Numbered from the stretch's first letter, positions 9,111-17,775 are shown. The stretch is DNA of 64,000 nt from Acidobacteriota bacterium (GCA_020853395.1 JADYYY010000002.1:208609-272608); one strand, 5' to 3'. A program made the numbers and translations. Notes: generated from the letters alone by a model not told the origin.

Positions 9111-9440
9111 TTAGAGGTGTCGATCGAGCATCTGCTTCAGCGCGCTCTTGTCGACGAGCCCGACGACCTGATCGACGATCTGGCCGCCCTTGAAGAGCAT
9201 GACGGTGGGAATGCCCCGGACCATGTAGCGCATGGTGATGCTCGGGTTGTCGTCGACGTTGAGTTTGCCGATGCTGACCTTGCCCACGTAGTCGCTGGCG
9301 AGCGTGTTGATGGACGGCTCCATGGCCCGGCACGGCCCGCACCACTCGGCCCAGAAATCCACCAGGACCGGCGTGGACGCTTTGAGGACGTCGCTCTCGA
9401 AGTTGCCGTCAGTAAACGTCAGGACGTGCTCGGATGCCAT
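9111..9440 (-). CDS. trxA: Thioredoxin
   Basis: Small cytosolic dithiol-disulfide carrier of 109 residues, with the WCGPC active site at residues 33-37 in VDFWAEWCGPCRAM and the cis-proline in GIPTVMLFKGG. The start at ATG 9440 is supported by an AAAGGAAAGGA Shine-Dalgarno stretch just upstream; the longer open frame is an antisense-like extension. It is followed by trxB and preceded on the same strand by glycogen synthase. Confidence 0.97.
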   Translation of the reverse strand: MASEHVLTFTDGNFESDVLKASTPVLVDFWAEWCGPCRAMEPSINTLASDYVGKVSIGKLNVDDNPSITMRYMVRGIPTVMLFKGGQIVDQVVGLVDKSALKQMLDRHL

Positions 9441-9469
9441 GCGACTGTTGTCCTTTCCTTTCGTGCTGA

Positions 9470-10975
9470 TCAGCGCCCGCTCCGGCTCTCCACCGCCAGC
9501 CGCGCTCGTCTGTACACTTTGACATATTCCCGGGCGGAGGTCGCCCACGAGTGGTCTGCTCCCATGCCGTTCCGAACGAGCGGCAGCCAGGCCTCTTTGT
9601 CGCGAAAGAGGCGCACGGCCTGCCGGACCGCTCGCACGAGCGCCTCCGGCGTCGCGTCCTTGAACTTGAAGCCATTCGCACCGATGGCGCGCGCGGTGTA
9701 GGGCTGGATCGTATCGTCCAGGCCGCCGACGGCGCGGACGATCGGAACCGCGCCGTAGCGGAGGCTGTACATCTGGTTGAGCCCGCATGGCTCGAACGTC
9801 GAGGGCATCAGGAACATGTCGGCGCCGGCCTCGACGAGGTGCGCGAGCGGCTCGCTGAACCCGATGTGCACGCCGACGCGCGCGGGTTGGCGCGCGGCCC
9901 AGTCGCGGAGGAACTGCTCGTACCGAGCCTCCCCGGTACCGAGGAACACCCAGGTCGCGTCGCACTCGGCCAGCCGTTCGCTCGCCTGCTCGATGAGCTC
10001 CATTCCCTTCTGCTCGACGAGGCGCGACACCATGCCGATGAGCGGCCGCGCCATCCGGTCGTCCCCCTGGGCGAACCCGAAACGCTCGAGCAGTGCGCGT
10101 TTACACGCGGCCTTGCCCTCCAGGTGGTCGGCATCGAACGGCGCCGGAAGGTACGGATCGGTCTGCGGGTTCCAGGCGGCCGTGTCGATCCCGTTCAGGA
10201 TCCCGACGTAGCGGTCGCGGCGGGCCTGCAGCGCGCCTTCGAGACCGGCGCCGAACTCCGGCTCGAGCGTCTCGCGCGCGTACGACGGGCTCACCGTCGT
10301 CACGTAGTCGCTGTACATGATGCCGGCCTTCAGGTAGCTGAGCTGGCTGTAGAACTCGCCGGTATCGATCGTGAACACCGACCATGGCAGTTCCAGCCTC
10401 GGCACGACATCGCGGGGAAACAGCCCCTGGTACGCCAAGTTGTGGATCGTGAACACGATGCCGGCGCGGCGTAGCCGCGGGAACCGTTCCGGCAGCACAC
10501 GGAGGAGCGCGGGCGCGAGGCCGCCCTGCCAATCGTGCGCATGGACGACGTCCACCGGCGTGCCCATCTCGTACTCCGCGAAGTCGAGCGCCGCGGCGCA
10601 CAGCAGCGCGAAGCGTTCAGCGTTGTCCGGGTAGTCGCGGCCGCCCTGGGTGTAGAACCCTTCGCGATCGAAATAGCGCGGCGCATCGACCATGACGATG
10701 CGCCGGTGGCGGTCCGGCTCGGCGACGAGGAACGTGACGTCTTCGGAGACGCTGCCGATCCTGACGTGCCGATGACGTTCGGCGGCGCCGGGCAAGGACA
10801 CACCGCGATAGCGTGGCAGGACGATGGTGACGTCGTGGCCGAGGTCGCCGAGCGCGGCCGGCAGCGCACCGGTGACGTCGGCGAGCCCGCCCGTCTTGGC
10901 GTAGGGCGACACCTCCGACGCCACCATGACGATGCCCAAGCGCGGGGCACGACCTGCGAGACGACGATCAGCCAA
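9470..10975 (-). CDS. glgA: Glycogen synthase (GT5, ADP-glucose type)
   Basis: Elongates alpha-1,4-glucan from ADP-glucose. The product of about 500 residues starts near SEVSPYAKTGGLADVTGALP, where KTGGL binds the sugar nucleotide, and has the C-terminal GT-B half with SRLVEQKG, PSTFEPCGLNQMYSLRYG and the E-x7-E-like catalytic region. The start is TTG at 10975, or an in-frame TTG at 10939 that would fit the family N terminus better; neither has a clear Shine-Dalgarno. It lies 29 bases upstream of trxA on the same strand. No other glycogen genes are in the window. Confidence 0.94.
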   Translation of the reverse strand: MADRRLAGRAPRLGIVMVASEVSPYAKTGGLADVTGALPAALGDLGHDVTIVLPRYRGVSLPGAAERHRHVRIGSVSEDVTFLVAEPDRHRRIVMVDAPRYFDREGFYTQGGRDYPDNAERFALLCAAALDFAEYEMGTPVDVVHAHDWQGGLAPALLRVLPERFPRLRRAGIVFTIHNLAYQGLFPRDVVPRLELPWSVFTIDTGEFYSQLSYLKAGIMYSDYVTTVSPSYARETLEPEFGAGLEGALQARRDRYVGILNGIDTAAWNPQTDPYLPAPFDADHLEGKAACKRALLERFGFAQGDDRMARPLIGMVSRLVEQKGMELIEQASERLAECDATWVFLGTGEARYEQFLRDWAARQPARVGVHIGFSEPLAHLVEAGADMFLMPSTFEPCGLNQMYSLRYGAVPIVRAVGGLDDTIQPYTARAIGANGFKFKDATPEALVRAVRQAVRLFRDKEAWLPLVRNGMGADHSWATSAREYVKVYRRARLAVESRSGR

Positions 10976-11031
10976 GGAACGGAGCCGGGGATCCGGCAGG
11001 GGCCCGTCAGCGGCGCGAGGCGCGGCGACGA

Positions 11032-12093
11032 TCAGTCGCGGTTCTGGACGAGCGGCGAGCTGGCCGCATTCAGCAGGTTCGGCACGGTCGCGGCGCGGTT
11101 CAGCAGGCCCGACGTCTTCTCCACGGCCCAGTTGAACAGATGGCGCGCCTCGGCGAACCGCAGCGTGCTGTTGGCGGCGCCGAGGACGACGACGGCCAGC
11201 GGCGCGCCCTGCGGCACCTGCAGCAACGTCGCCAGGCAGTAGCCCGCCTTCGAAATGAAGCCGGTCTTCCCGCCGATGACGTTGACGCCCTCCGTCCCCA
11301 GCAGCCGGTTCGTGTTGTGAATGGCGACGACGCCGCGATTGGTCCGGGCTTCGTACGCCTGCGTGCGCATGATCGGCCCGAGGCGCTCGTCAGACGTGGC
11401 GAACGCGATCAGGTGCGACAGGTCGTAGGCTGACGAGACGTTGCGCGCATCCAGGCCCGACGGATCCGCATAGCGCGTGTTGGTCAAGCCGAGGTGCGCG
11501 GCCATCTGATTCATTCGGCCGACGAACGCCTCGGTGCCGCCTTCGGACGTGCGGGCGAGCACGCGCGCGGCCGCATTGTCCGACGCGATGAGCGTCAAGT
11601 GCAGCAGATCCGAGTACGTCAGCACGTCGCCGGCGCGCAGGTGCGTCGTGGACGCACGCATCACGTCGGCCCGCGTCACCTTCACCGTCTGGGTGAGGTC
11701 GGGATCGTCGGCGATGAAGGTCACCGCCGTCATGATCTTCGTGAGGCTGGCGATCGAGCGCTGGTCGTGCGAATTCGCTTCCCAAAGGATGTCACCCGTC
11801 TCGGGGTTGTAGATGATCGCTGCCGCGGCCCGGACGTCAGGCACCAAATTGCCGGCGTCGTCGGTCTTGAAGCGCGGCTGTCTCGCTTCCTCGGCCAGAC
11901 GGGCGGCCGCGGCGCGGCGTGCCCTGGCGAGCGCTGCCGCGCGTGCCAGGCTGGTGCGCTGCGCGCGCTTGGCCGCCGTGACCTTCGCGCCCGACTTCGC
12001 GGTCTGCGCTGACGCGGCCGCCGGCACGATCCCGACCAACATCCCCAGAACGCCGGAGACAACCAAGCGATGAAGTCGACGCTGCGCGATCAC
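11032..12093 (-). CDS. D-alanyl-D-alanine carboxypeptidase (peptidase S11)
   Basis: Secreted penicillin-binding protein that trims pentapeptide stems of peptidoglycan. The 353 residues begin with a signal peptide ending near ASA-Q, then an alanine- and arginine-rich linker (about 30-75). The catalytic domain has SLTK (SxxK, nucleophile serine), SDN (SxN) and GKTGF (KTG box). The GTG start at 12093 is preceded by GGAGGTG at good spacing. The basic low-complexity linker between signal and catalytic domain is longer than in DacA-type enzymes. No C-terminal membrane anchor is obvious. Confidence 0.92.
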   Translation of the reverse strand: MIAQRRLHRLVVSGVLGMLVGIVPAAASAQTAKSGAKVTAAKRAQRTSLARAAALARARRAAAARLAEEARQPRFKTDDAGNLVPDVRAAAAIIYNPETGDILWEANSHDQRSIASLTKIMTAVTFIADDPDLTQTVKVTRADVMRASTTHLRAGDVLTYSDLLHLTLIASDNAAARVLARTSEGGTEAFVGRMNQMAAHLGLTNTRYADPSGLDARNVSSAYDLSHLIAFATSDERLGPIMRTQAYEARTNRGVVAIHNTNRLLGTEGVNVIGGKTGFISKAGYCLATLLQVPQGAPLAVVVLGAANSTLRFAEARHLFNWAVEKTSGLLNRAATVPNLLNAASSPLVQNRD

Positions 12094-12506
12094 GACACCT
12101 CCAGACGCCTCTTGCTACGTGTCACGGCGTTCTGCCGTCCGCGTGTGCGAAAATCGAGCGAGAAACCCGCGGCTGGATGGTAGCACGCAAGTCCAGCATG
12201 CTCAACGAGAAACGGACGCTCACCTCGAGCCGGCAGCGCGCCGGGTTTCAGCTCCGTAATGGCGCCGACAATCCCGGCGCGAAGGATGCCGGCAGGACGC
12301 CACGCGAGCCGCCGCGACGGCATCGATCCAAGCGGTTGGTCTCGTCCATCCAAGCCAGGCCCACCCAACCCGCTCCAGCCAGAAATCGGCCGCGCGCCGA
12401 AGACTTGATTCGCACTGAACTGCGCGCGAATTCGATCGCGTCGACTCATCGGTCGACGCCAGCCCCAATGGCACTTCGCTTGCAGGACGCTTGCGCGCGA
12501 GGCGCT
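12094..12506. other. Intergenic region without a recognised gene
   Basis: About 400 bases between the carboxypeptidase start and the small plus-strand ORF at 12507. Open frames cross it on both strands but show no domain-like composition and no convincing ribosome binding site, so I treat it as non-coding. It must contain the carboxypeptidase promoter on the minus strand; I could not assign -35/-10 boxes with confidence. Confidence 0.4.
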
Positions 12507-12716
12507 ATGAGTCTGGTGAAGCTGCTCGGGTTCACGACGCTGACATGCGGATGCGTGTCGGGACGGTATCGTGAAGTCGGCTCCGAGCGAGAGATTACGT
12601 ACATCGAAGAAAAGGGCACGTCCTGCGCGCAGACCGGCCACACCCGCAATCAGCCGGTCAGCGCGAACCGCGTCGCTCACGGGTTCACCAACCCGTCGGT
12701 CGGCCGGGCTTCCTGA
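12507..12716 (+). CDS. Small cysteine-containing conserved-looking protein
   Basis: A 69-residue ORF starting at ATG 12507 (GAGG a few bases upstream). The composition from the start on is protein-like rather than shadow-like: a short hydrophobic/threonine stretch leads into TCGCVSGRYRE, a regular hydrophilic segment and an SCAQTGHTRN segment, so a C-x-C pair is followed about 30 residues later by C-x4-H. This could be a small metal-binding or reductively sensitive fold. The same frame is open further upstream but with random-looking arginine/proline content. Function unknown; the ORF lies just before the methyltransferase gene on the same strand. Confidence 0.5.
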   Translation: MSLVKLLGFTTLTCGCVSGRYREVGSEREITYIEEKGTSCAQTGHTRNQPVSANRVAHGFTNPSVGRAS

Positions 12717-12799
12717 AACCGGGCCGACGGCCGACGCCGTCGTCCGGTCACATCGACCCTCTGTACTTTCGGGCCCCGACGTCCGACAATGGATGACGT

Positions 12800-13702
12800 A
12801 TGGCCCTCGTTGCCGTTTCATCGCGCCAGCCTCGTCCTCGGGTCGAGCTCTCCCTCGGCCGCTCGCGCCTCCGGTTCTTCCTTGGCGATTGCCTGGACGT
12901 CCTGCCCGACCTCGACGCGCGATCCATCGGCGTCGTCGTGACCTCCCCTCCCTACAACCTGGGCATCCGGTATCGGTCGTACCGGGACGACCTGCCGCGA
13001 ACCGAGTACCTGAACTGGACCGACCGCTGGCTGCGTGCGCTCTCGCGGGTCATGCAGGAGCAGGGGTCGCTGTTCCTCAACGTCGGCGCCAAGCCGACCG
13101 ACCCGTGGATCCCCCTGGAGGTCGCACAGGTCGCGAGGCGGTGCTTCAGCCTTCAGAACACGATTCACTGGGTGAAGTCGATCGCGATCGACCGCGAGGC
13201 CACGGGCGACGGGATCGCGCTCGATCGGGACGTCGCGGTCGGCCACTACAAACCGATCAACAGCGACCGGTTCGTCAACGACTGCCACGAGTTCATCTTT
13301 CATTTCTCGCCGAGCGGCCGGACGCCGCTCGACCGCCGGGCCGTCGGCGTCCCCTACCAAGACCCTTCCAATGCGAAGCGGTGGGCATCGGGCGGCACGG
13401 GCCGGCGATGCCGGGGGAACACCTGGTTCATTCCCTACGAGACGATTCAGAGTCGCGATCGCGATCGGCCCCACCCCGCTTCGTTCCCTCCGAAGGTGCC
13501 GGAGCAGTGTCTGCGGCTGCACGGGGTGTCGAGGGCCGGCACCGTGCTCGACCCGTTCCTCGGCCTGGGCAACACGGCGATCGCCGCCGCGAAGCTCGGC
13601 CTGGATTTCGTGGGGATCGAGCTCGATCCGCAATACCTGGACGAAGCCGCGCGCCGCGTGAAGGCCGCCCTCGACCGGCCGTCCACCCACGCCCAAGGCT
13701 GA
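12800..13702 (+). CDS. Site-specific DNA methyltransferase (beta-class order), orphan
   Basis: A 300-residue amino-methyltransferase acting on adenine N6 or cytosine N4. The catalytic motif IV is TSPPYNLG near residue 48 and the SAM-binding motif I is DPFLGLGNTAIAA near residue 249, so catalytic motif precedes SAM motif (beta-class). The Ser in TSPPY is commoner in N4-cytosine enzymes, but N6-adenine enzymes of this class also occur. A lysine- and arginine-rich middle region (about 190-235) would be the target recognition part. No restriction endonuclease gene is adjacent, so it is probably an orphan regulatory or phage-defence remnant enzyme. Confidence 0.88.
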   Translation: MALVAVSSRQPRPRVELSLGRSRLRFFLGDCLDVLPDLDARSIGVVVTSPPYNLGIRYRSYRDDLPRTEYLNWTDRWLRALSRVMQEQGSLFLNVGAKPTDPWIPLEVAQVARRCFSLQNTIHWVKSIAIDREATGDGIALDRDVAVGHYKPINSDRFVNDCHEFIFHFSPSGRTPLDRRAVGVPYQDPSNAKRWASGGTGRRCRGNTWFIPYETIQSRDRDRPHPASFPPKVPEQCLRLHGVSRAGTVLDPFLGLGNTAIAAAKLGLDFVGIELDPQYLDEAARRVKAALDRPSTHAQG

Positions 13703-13769
13703 CGCGGCGAACGCGCGGCGGCCTGGCGCGACGATACGGCGGAACTGCTGGGGGAGGCGCGCCCTGACC

Positions 13770-13794
13770 GCCCGCCAAGCCGGCGCCGGCGGGC
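13770..13794. terminator. Hairpin between convergent genes
   Basis: GCCCGCC at 13770-13776 pairs with GGCGGGC at 13788-13794 around an 11-base loop, between the convergent methyltransferase and VWFA-related genes. There is no T-tract, so this is only a candidate bidirectional terminator. Confidence 0.35.
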
Positions 13795-15122
13795 TAGCGG
13801 CCCTTCGGCCTCGGAATCGTGTACGAGTCGCGGTAGATGAGCTCGCTCACCTCGGGCCGGCTCACCGCGATCTTGATCTGCCGCCGAATCTTGAACGGAT
13901 CCGGGTTCGACGACGTGTAGCCGATCATGTAGTAGTCGCTGGTCTCGGCGTCGATCCGCTGCAGGCCCTTCTTGTAGTCGTTCGTCTGGCAGATGCAGAA
14001 CCCGCCGGTTTCTTCGCCGAGCACCCGCAGCGAGTTGGTCTGCGTGGTGATGTAGTCGCGCCAGTCGGCCGGCGTCTGCAGCCCGAGCACGTCGATCGGA
14101 ATGGAAGACGTCGTCAAGCCGCGCGGGTCGAGCGTGTAGAACACGACGTTGGCCCGGCGCGCCTCCCGCGTGAGCTGCGCGATCTCGTGGACTAGATCGG
14201 ACTCGGCGAACTCTGTTTTCTGCATGTAGTACTGATCGGCGAGCGGCGTGTCCACGTCGTAGGCCGAGCTGATCGGCCTGTTGATGTAGAGGCCCTGTTC
14301 ATCGGTGAACTCGGTCGGCGTGTCGGCCGCGCGCTGATACTCGGCCTGGATGCGGGCGTAGCGCCCCTCGCGGAACGGATCGAACGTGTAGCCGCTGCTC
14401 ACGTAGATGAACGACTTGCGCCGATCGTTGATCTTCGCCAGCTCTTCCATCATGCGGTAGGCCGTCAGGAACGCCGTGTGCGCGTTCTGACGCATCCCTG
14501 GCGGACCGGAGTTGCCGTTGCTGCCCTCGTACTTCACCGAGTCGAGGATCTCGTTGATCTTCATGCCGGCGCCGATGACCTTGTTGATCGCTTCGTCGAA
14601 CCGCCGGCGGCCGAAGTCGTAGGTCGGGTTGATCTCGATGCCCGACGGGCCGGTCGAGACGAACCCGACCAGATCGTTGTCGTGGATCAGCGTGTCGCGG
14701 ATTTCCTTGAGCGCCTGTTTGATGCGCGGCGTGTCGCTCGTCTGCAGGTGCAGATCGTCGATCAGGATCATGAAGATCCGGCCCGAGACATCGTTCGTCT
14801 GCCGCACCTTCGGCAGGATCAGCCCTTCCGAGGCGCGCATCGTCGGCGCGGGTGCGGCGATTTCCGTGAACGTGCGCCCGCCGATCATGCGGATGAACCG
14901 CTCGATCTTCTGGGGCACCCCGTCTTCCGTAACGGTGACCTCGGCGGCTCGCAGATCGGGGATGAACTTCCCTTCGCGGTCGCGGACGACGACGTCCGTG
15001 GACACGTAGTTAGTGGTCGCCCTGAAGACCGTCCCCGCCTGCTGGGCCGACAGGATGGCCGTCGCCAGCAGCACCGGCATCACGAACAGGCCGATCCCCC
15101 TGGCCATCGTCCGAAACTTCAT
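13794..15122 (-). CDS. VWFA-related domain protein, secreted
   Basis: A 442-residue protein of the acidobacterial VWFA-related family. A signal peptide (residues about 1-28, ending near LSAQQ) is followed by an FRATTNYVSTDVVVRDREGKF strand region, a TEDGVPQ segment and a von Willebrand A-like domain with MILIDDLHLQTSD in place of a classical MIDAS start. The start at ATG 15122 is chosen because GGGAG sits 7 bases upstream; five extra in-frame codons exist before it. Members are abundant in Acidobacteriota, and their ligand is unknown. Its first 113 bases overlap the end of the upstream ORF. Confidence 0.85.
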   Translation of the reverse strand: MKFRTMARGIGLFVMPVLLATAILSAQQAGTVFRATTNYVSTDVVVRDREGKFIPDLRAAEVTVTEDGVPQKIERFIRMIGGRTFTEIAAPAPTMRASEGLILPKVRQTNDVSGRIFMILIDDLHLQTSDTPRIKQALKEIRDTLIHDNDLVGFVSTGPSGIEINPTYDFGRRRFDEAINKVIGAGMKINEILDSVKYEGSNGNSGPPGMRQNAHTAFLTAYRMMEELAKINDRRKSFIYVSSGYTFDPFREGRYARIQAEYQRAADTPTEFTDEQGLYINRPISSAYDVDTPLADQYYMQKTEFAESDLVHEIAQLTREARRANVVFYTLDPRGLTTSSIPIDVLGLQTPADWRDYITTQTNSLRVLGEETGGFCICQTNDYKKGLQRIDAETSDYYMIGYTSSNPDPFKIRRQIKIAVSRPEVSELIYRDSYTIPRPKGR

Positions 15123-15771
15123 TGACGTCTCCCTCACCGGAGATTATGGCAGACGTTCCCTGCGCCTGGCCCGGCGTTTCCTCGCGGCGCCGCCCGCCCC
15201 GCCGGCCGCGGCGACGCTGCGGCAAGGCGGCAAGGATGGCGTCCCAATCGGCGTCGATCGTCGCCGCGGCGGCAGCGGCGGCCCGTTCATCCGGCCAATC
15301 GTCAGGGTTGAGACGCGCCAGGCGCGCAATCAGTTCTTGACGCTCTTCCGGCGTCCGCGCCCGGCGTTCCACGCGGTCGCGCAATTCGGCGTACCGGCCG
15401 CGCAACCGGGCCGCGCGCTCCGCGCCGAGCGCCCGGCCGAGCGTGGACGTGTCGTCCGAAGGCCTCGGGCGCGGCGGCTCCGCGCGGGCGGCTCGGGGCC
15501 CGCGCTCCCGCCAGACGCGCGGGGCAGGCTCGCGCGAGCTCGCCACGTCGCGGCTGAGCCCCTGCCAGTCGAACGAGATGTCAGGATGGGTGTGTTCGAG
15601 CGCCACGCGCGACTCGTCGTCCAACGGCCGACGGCCGACGGTCACATGGGCCGGCGTGCGGAAGAGGTACAGGACGCGGGTCGGCCCCGGGCCGCCGCTG
15701 CCGCGATACTGGTGCACGACGCAGGTCGTCTCGTAGCCCCGCTTGTCGCGCGCATAGCGGATGGACGGCAC
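15010..15771 (-). CDS. Hypothetical protein, charged, with overlapping 3' end
   Basis: No recognised domain. The GTG start at 15771 has AGAGG 8 bases upstream and lies 2 bases after the stop of the upstream gene, so initiation looks real. Residues 1-75 look folded (TRVLYLFRTPAHVTVGRR, HPDISFDWQGL); the rest is arginine/alanine-rich and probably helical or disordered. The frame continues 113 bases into the signal-peptide coding region of the VWFA-related gene, where that other gene is clearly real. The last roughly 38 residues are therefore either a true overlap or the result of a lost stop. Confidence 0.6.
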   Translation of the reverse strand: MPSIRYARDKRGYETTCVVHQYRGSGGPGPTRVLYLFRTPAHVTVGRRPLDDESRVALEHTHPDISFDWQGLSRDVASSREPAPRVWRERGPRAARAEPPRPRPSDDTSTLGRALGAERAARLRGRYAELRDRVERRARTPEERQELIARLARLNPDDWPDERAAAAAAATIDADWDAILAALPQRRRGRRGGRRREETPGQAQGTSAIISGEGDVNEVSDDGQGDRPVRDAGAAGDGHPVGPAGGDGLQGDH

Positions 15772-15773
15772 GC

Positions 15774-16412
15774 CTACCTCTTACGTTTGGCGGCCGGCTT
15801 GGCTTTCGCCTTGGCCGGCGTCCGGCCCTTGACCGCGGCCTTCGCCCGGGCAGCCGGACGGGTCGCCGGCCGCGGCCTGGCGGCGACGGGCCGCCGCTTC
15901 TTCGACGCAGGCGCAGCCTTGGCTGGCTTCTCTTTCTCTACCGCGCCGTTCGGCGCTCTGCGGGGCGCGGCGCTCTGCCGTGCCGCCGACGGGCTCTCGT
16001 TGTAGACCTTCACGAGGTCGAACCCGTCGCTCGCGGGACGGTACGTCCAGATCTCGCTGACGCGGGCCTGATTGGCTTCACACAGCCGCTTGGCGGCCTC
16101 GTAGAACGAGACCGGGATGTACAGATGGAACGGCACGCGGGCGCGCGAAAAGTGGACCCACTGGTAGAGCGCCTCGAGGTTGTTCGTCGACTCGCCGCTC
16201 TCGACTTCCACGATGAGCGCCAGCTTCCGTCCGTCCGTGAGCACGAGGTCGGGATAGAGCGTCTGGGGCCCGATCTTGACGGGGGCCAGTTGCTCGTCGC
16301 CCACGTTCACCGCGACGTTGAATTTTCGCTTGCCTTTGTACCGGGCCTGAAGGTGTCGGATGAGGCGGTCGTGCTCGAGCTGCTCACGCACGGGCCGGAC
16401 GAGAATGGACAC
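15774..16412 (-). CDS. Nuclease-fold-like protein with histone H1-like basic tail
   Basis: A 212-residue protein in two parts. Residues 1-140 contain YPDLVLTDGRKLALIVEVESGES, which has the spacing of a PD-(D/E)xK nuclease core (PD, then ExE in the next strand), followed by helices (LEALYQWVHFSRARVPFHLYIP). Residues 145-212 are almost entirely Lys, Ala, Pro and Arg (AKAKAKPAAKRKR at the end), like the tails of bacterial histone H1-like or AlgP-type proteins. This suggests a DNA-binding or DNA-processing protein. It lies immediately upstream of the hypothetical gene at 15771. The nuclease call is inference from motif spacing; activity is unproven. Confidence 0.65.
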   Translation of the reverse strand: MSILVRPVREQLEHDRLIRHLQARYKGKRKFNVAVNVGDEQLAPVKIGPQTLYPDLVLTDGRKLALIVEVESGESTNNLEALYQWVHFSRARVPFHLYIPVSFYEAAKRLCEANQARVSEIWTYRPASDGFDLVKVYNESPSAARQSAAPRRAPNGAVEKEKPAKAAPASKKRRPVAARPRPATRPAARAKAAVKGRTPAKAKAKPAAKRKR

Positions 16413-16447
16413 GCAGCCTCCAGGTGGTTAGGTCGACCGCCCGATCA

Positions 16448-16477
16448 TATGTCAAGCTACCTCCGGACAGTGACATA
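16448..16477. promoter_or_regulatory. Inverted repeat in a divergent intergenic region
   Basis: TATGTCA (16448-16454) and its exact reverse complement TGACATA (16471-16477) are separated by 16 bases, between the divergent nuclease-fold gene and the arginase gene. Arm centres are 23 bases apart, about two helical turns, as in a dimer-binding operator. No regulator can be named. Confidence 0.4.
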
Positions 16478-16555
16478 CGAGCGACGGTATCCTAACACTA
16501 TCTCTGACGTCTACATACTGTCCGCGGCCCCCGTTTCACGCCATAATTTCGCTCC

Positions 16556-17479
16556 GTGACCACGAATCTTCGCCGCACGGTCCACGTCCACGGCGTCCCG
16601 CTCGACCTCGGCAGCGGCCGGCGCGGGGTCGACATGGGGCCGTCGGCCGTCCGCATCGCCGGGTTGGGCGACCGGCTCGCCGCCCTCGGGTTCGTCGTCC
16701 AGGATCACGGCGACCTCTTGACGCCGATCCCTGAAACGCAGGCGGAAGAGGACCCGCGGAAGAAGTACGTCCATCAGATTGCCGCCGTCTGCCGCGACCT
16801 GTACCGCGCGGTGCAGCGAAGCCACGAGGCCGGGGCCCTGCCGATCGTGATCGGCGGCGACCACTCCCTCGCCGCCGGCTCGGTCGCCGCCTCGGCCGAT
16901 GCGCACGCCGGACCGGCGTCGTCCATCGGCGTGCTCTGGATCGACGCCCATGGCGACATGAACACCCCGGCCACGACCCTGAGCGGCAACGTCCACGGGA
17001 TGCCGCTCGCCGCGCTCGTCGGGGGTGAGCCAGCCGAGCTGTCGGGCATCGGACGCCGCTCGCCCGCCGTCTCTCCGGATCGGGTCGCCATCGTCGGCCT
17101 GCGCAACCTGGACGAGCAGGAGAAGCAGCGGATCCGCGACTCGGGCATCCATGTGTTCACGATGAAGGACATCGACCGGCACGGCATCGCTTCGGTCATG
17201 GAACGCGCCATCGATCTCACGTCAGCCGGCGGCGCCGGCCTGCACGTCTCGCTCGACCTCGACGTGTGCGATCCGACGATTGCGCCCGGCGTCGGCACGC
17301 CGGTCAAGGGCGGCCTGTCGTATCGCGAAGCGCATCTGGCGCTCGAAATGGTCGCCGATGCCGGCCTGCTCCTTGCGCTCGACATCGTCGAGATCAATCC
17401 GATTCTCGACGTCCGCAATCAGACCGCGATTCTCGGCACCGAACTGGCACTCTCGGCGCTCGGCGCGAAGATCCTCTGA
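16556..17479 (+). CDS. rocF: Arginase
   Basis: Hydrolyses arginine to ornithine and urea with a binuclear manganese centre. The 307 residues show all metal motifs in order: GGDHS (about residue 101), DAHGDMN (about 129-135), and SLDLDVCDP (about 233-241), followed by the C-terminal GGLSYREA. Length matches arginase, and the GVDMGPSAVR N-terminal motif favours arginase over agmatinase. The start is GTG 16556. It stands alone, with no urease or ornithine gene adjacent. Confidence 0.93.
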   Translation: MTTNLRRTVHVHGVPLDLGSGRRGVDMGPSAVRIAGLGDRLAALGFVVQDHGDLLTPIPETQAEEDPRKKYVHQIAAVCRDLYRAVQRSHEAGALPIVIGGDHSLAAGSVAASADAHAGPASSIGVLWIDAHGDMNTPATTLSGNVHGMPLAALVGGEPAELSGIGRRSPAVSPDRVAIVGLRNLDEQEKQRIRDSGIHVFTMKDIDRHGIASVMERAIDLTSAGGAGLHVSLDLDVCDPTIAPGVGTPVKGGLSYREAHLALEMVADAGLLLALDIVEINPILDVRNQTAILGTELALSALGAKIL

Positions 17480-17658
17480 CCCGGTCGCCATCCGTGCCAA
17501 GGGCGATCGGGCGAGACCGAGTCGCACCCGCAGTCGAGGTGGGCCACAGCTCGCAGTGTGCCGACCTGCGCCCGGCGCCGCCGGCCGGTCGTGTGCCTAT
17601 CGTGTGCCTGCGGTAGGGTGCCGGGAGTGGCGCGTCGCGAGATGAGGCCGTCTGTTGT

Positions 17659-17733
17659 TGGTGGGCCGCGCAGGGATCGAACCTGCGACCCTCTGGTTAA
17701 AAGCCAGGTGCTCTACCACTGAGCTAGCGGCCC
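17659..17733 (-). tRNA. tRNA-Lys (anticodon UUU)
   Basis: On the minus strand the acceptor arms GGGCCGC and GCGGCCC pair perfectly, with a D-arm (TAGCTCAGTGGTAGAGC), anticodon loop CTTTTAA and T-arm GGTTCGATCC. Discriminator A is followed by an encoded CCA (17659-17661). Anticodon TTT gives lysine. Confidence 0.97.
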
Positions 17734-17775
17734 CGCCGACGCGCTCATTGTACTCGGGACCGACATCACGTCCGG

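Noticed and set aside
12090-12821. Minus-strand ORF over the carboxypeptidase upstream region
   Set aside because: Random composition, and it covers the promoter region and the small plus-strand ORF; no start signal.
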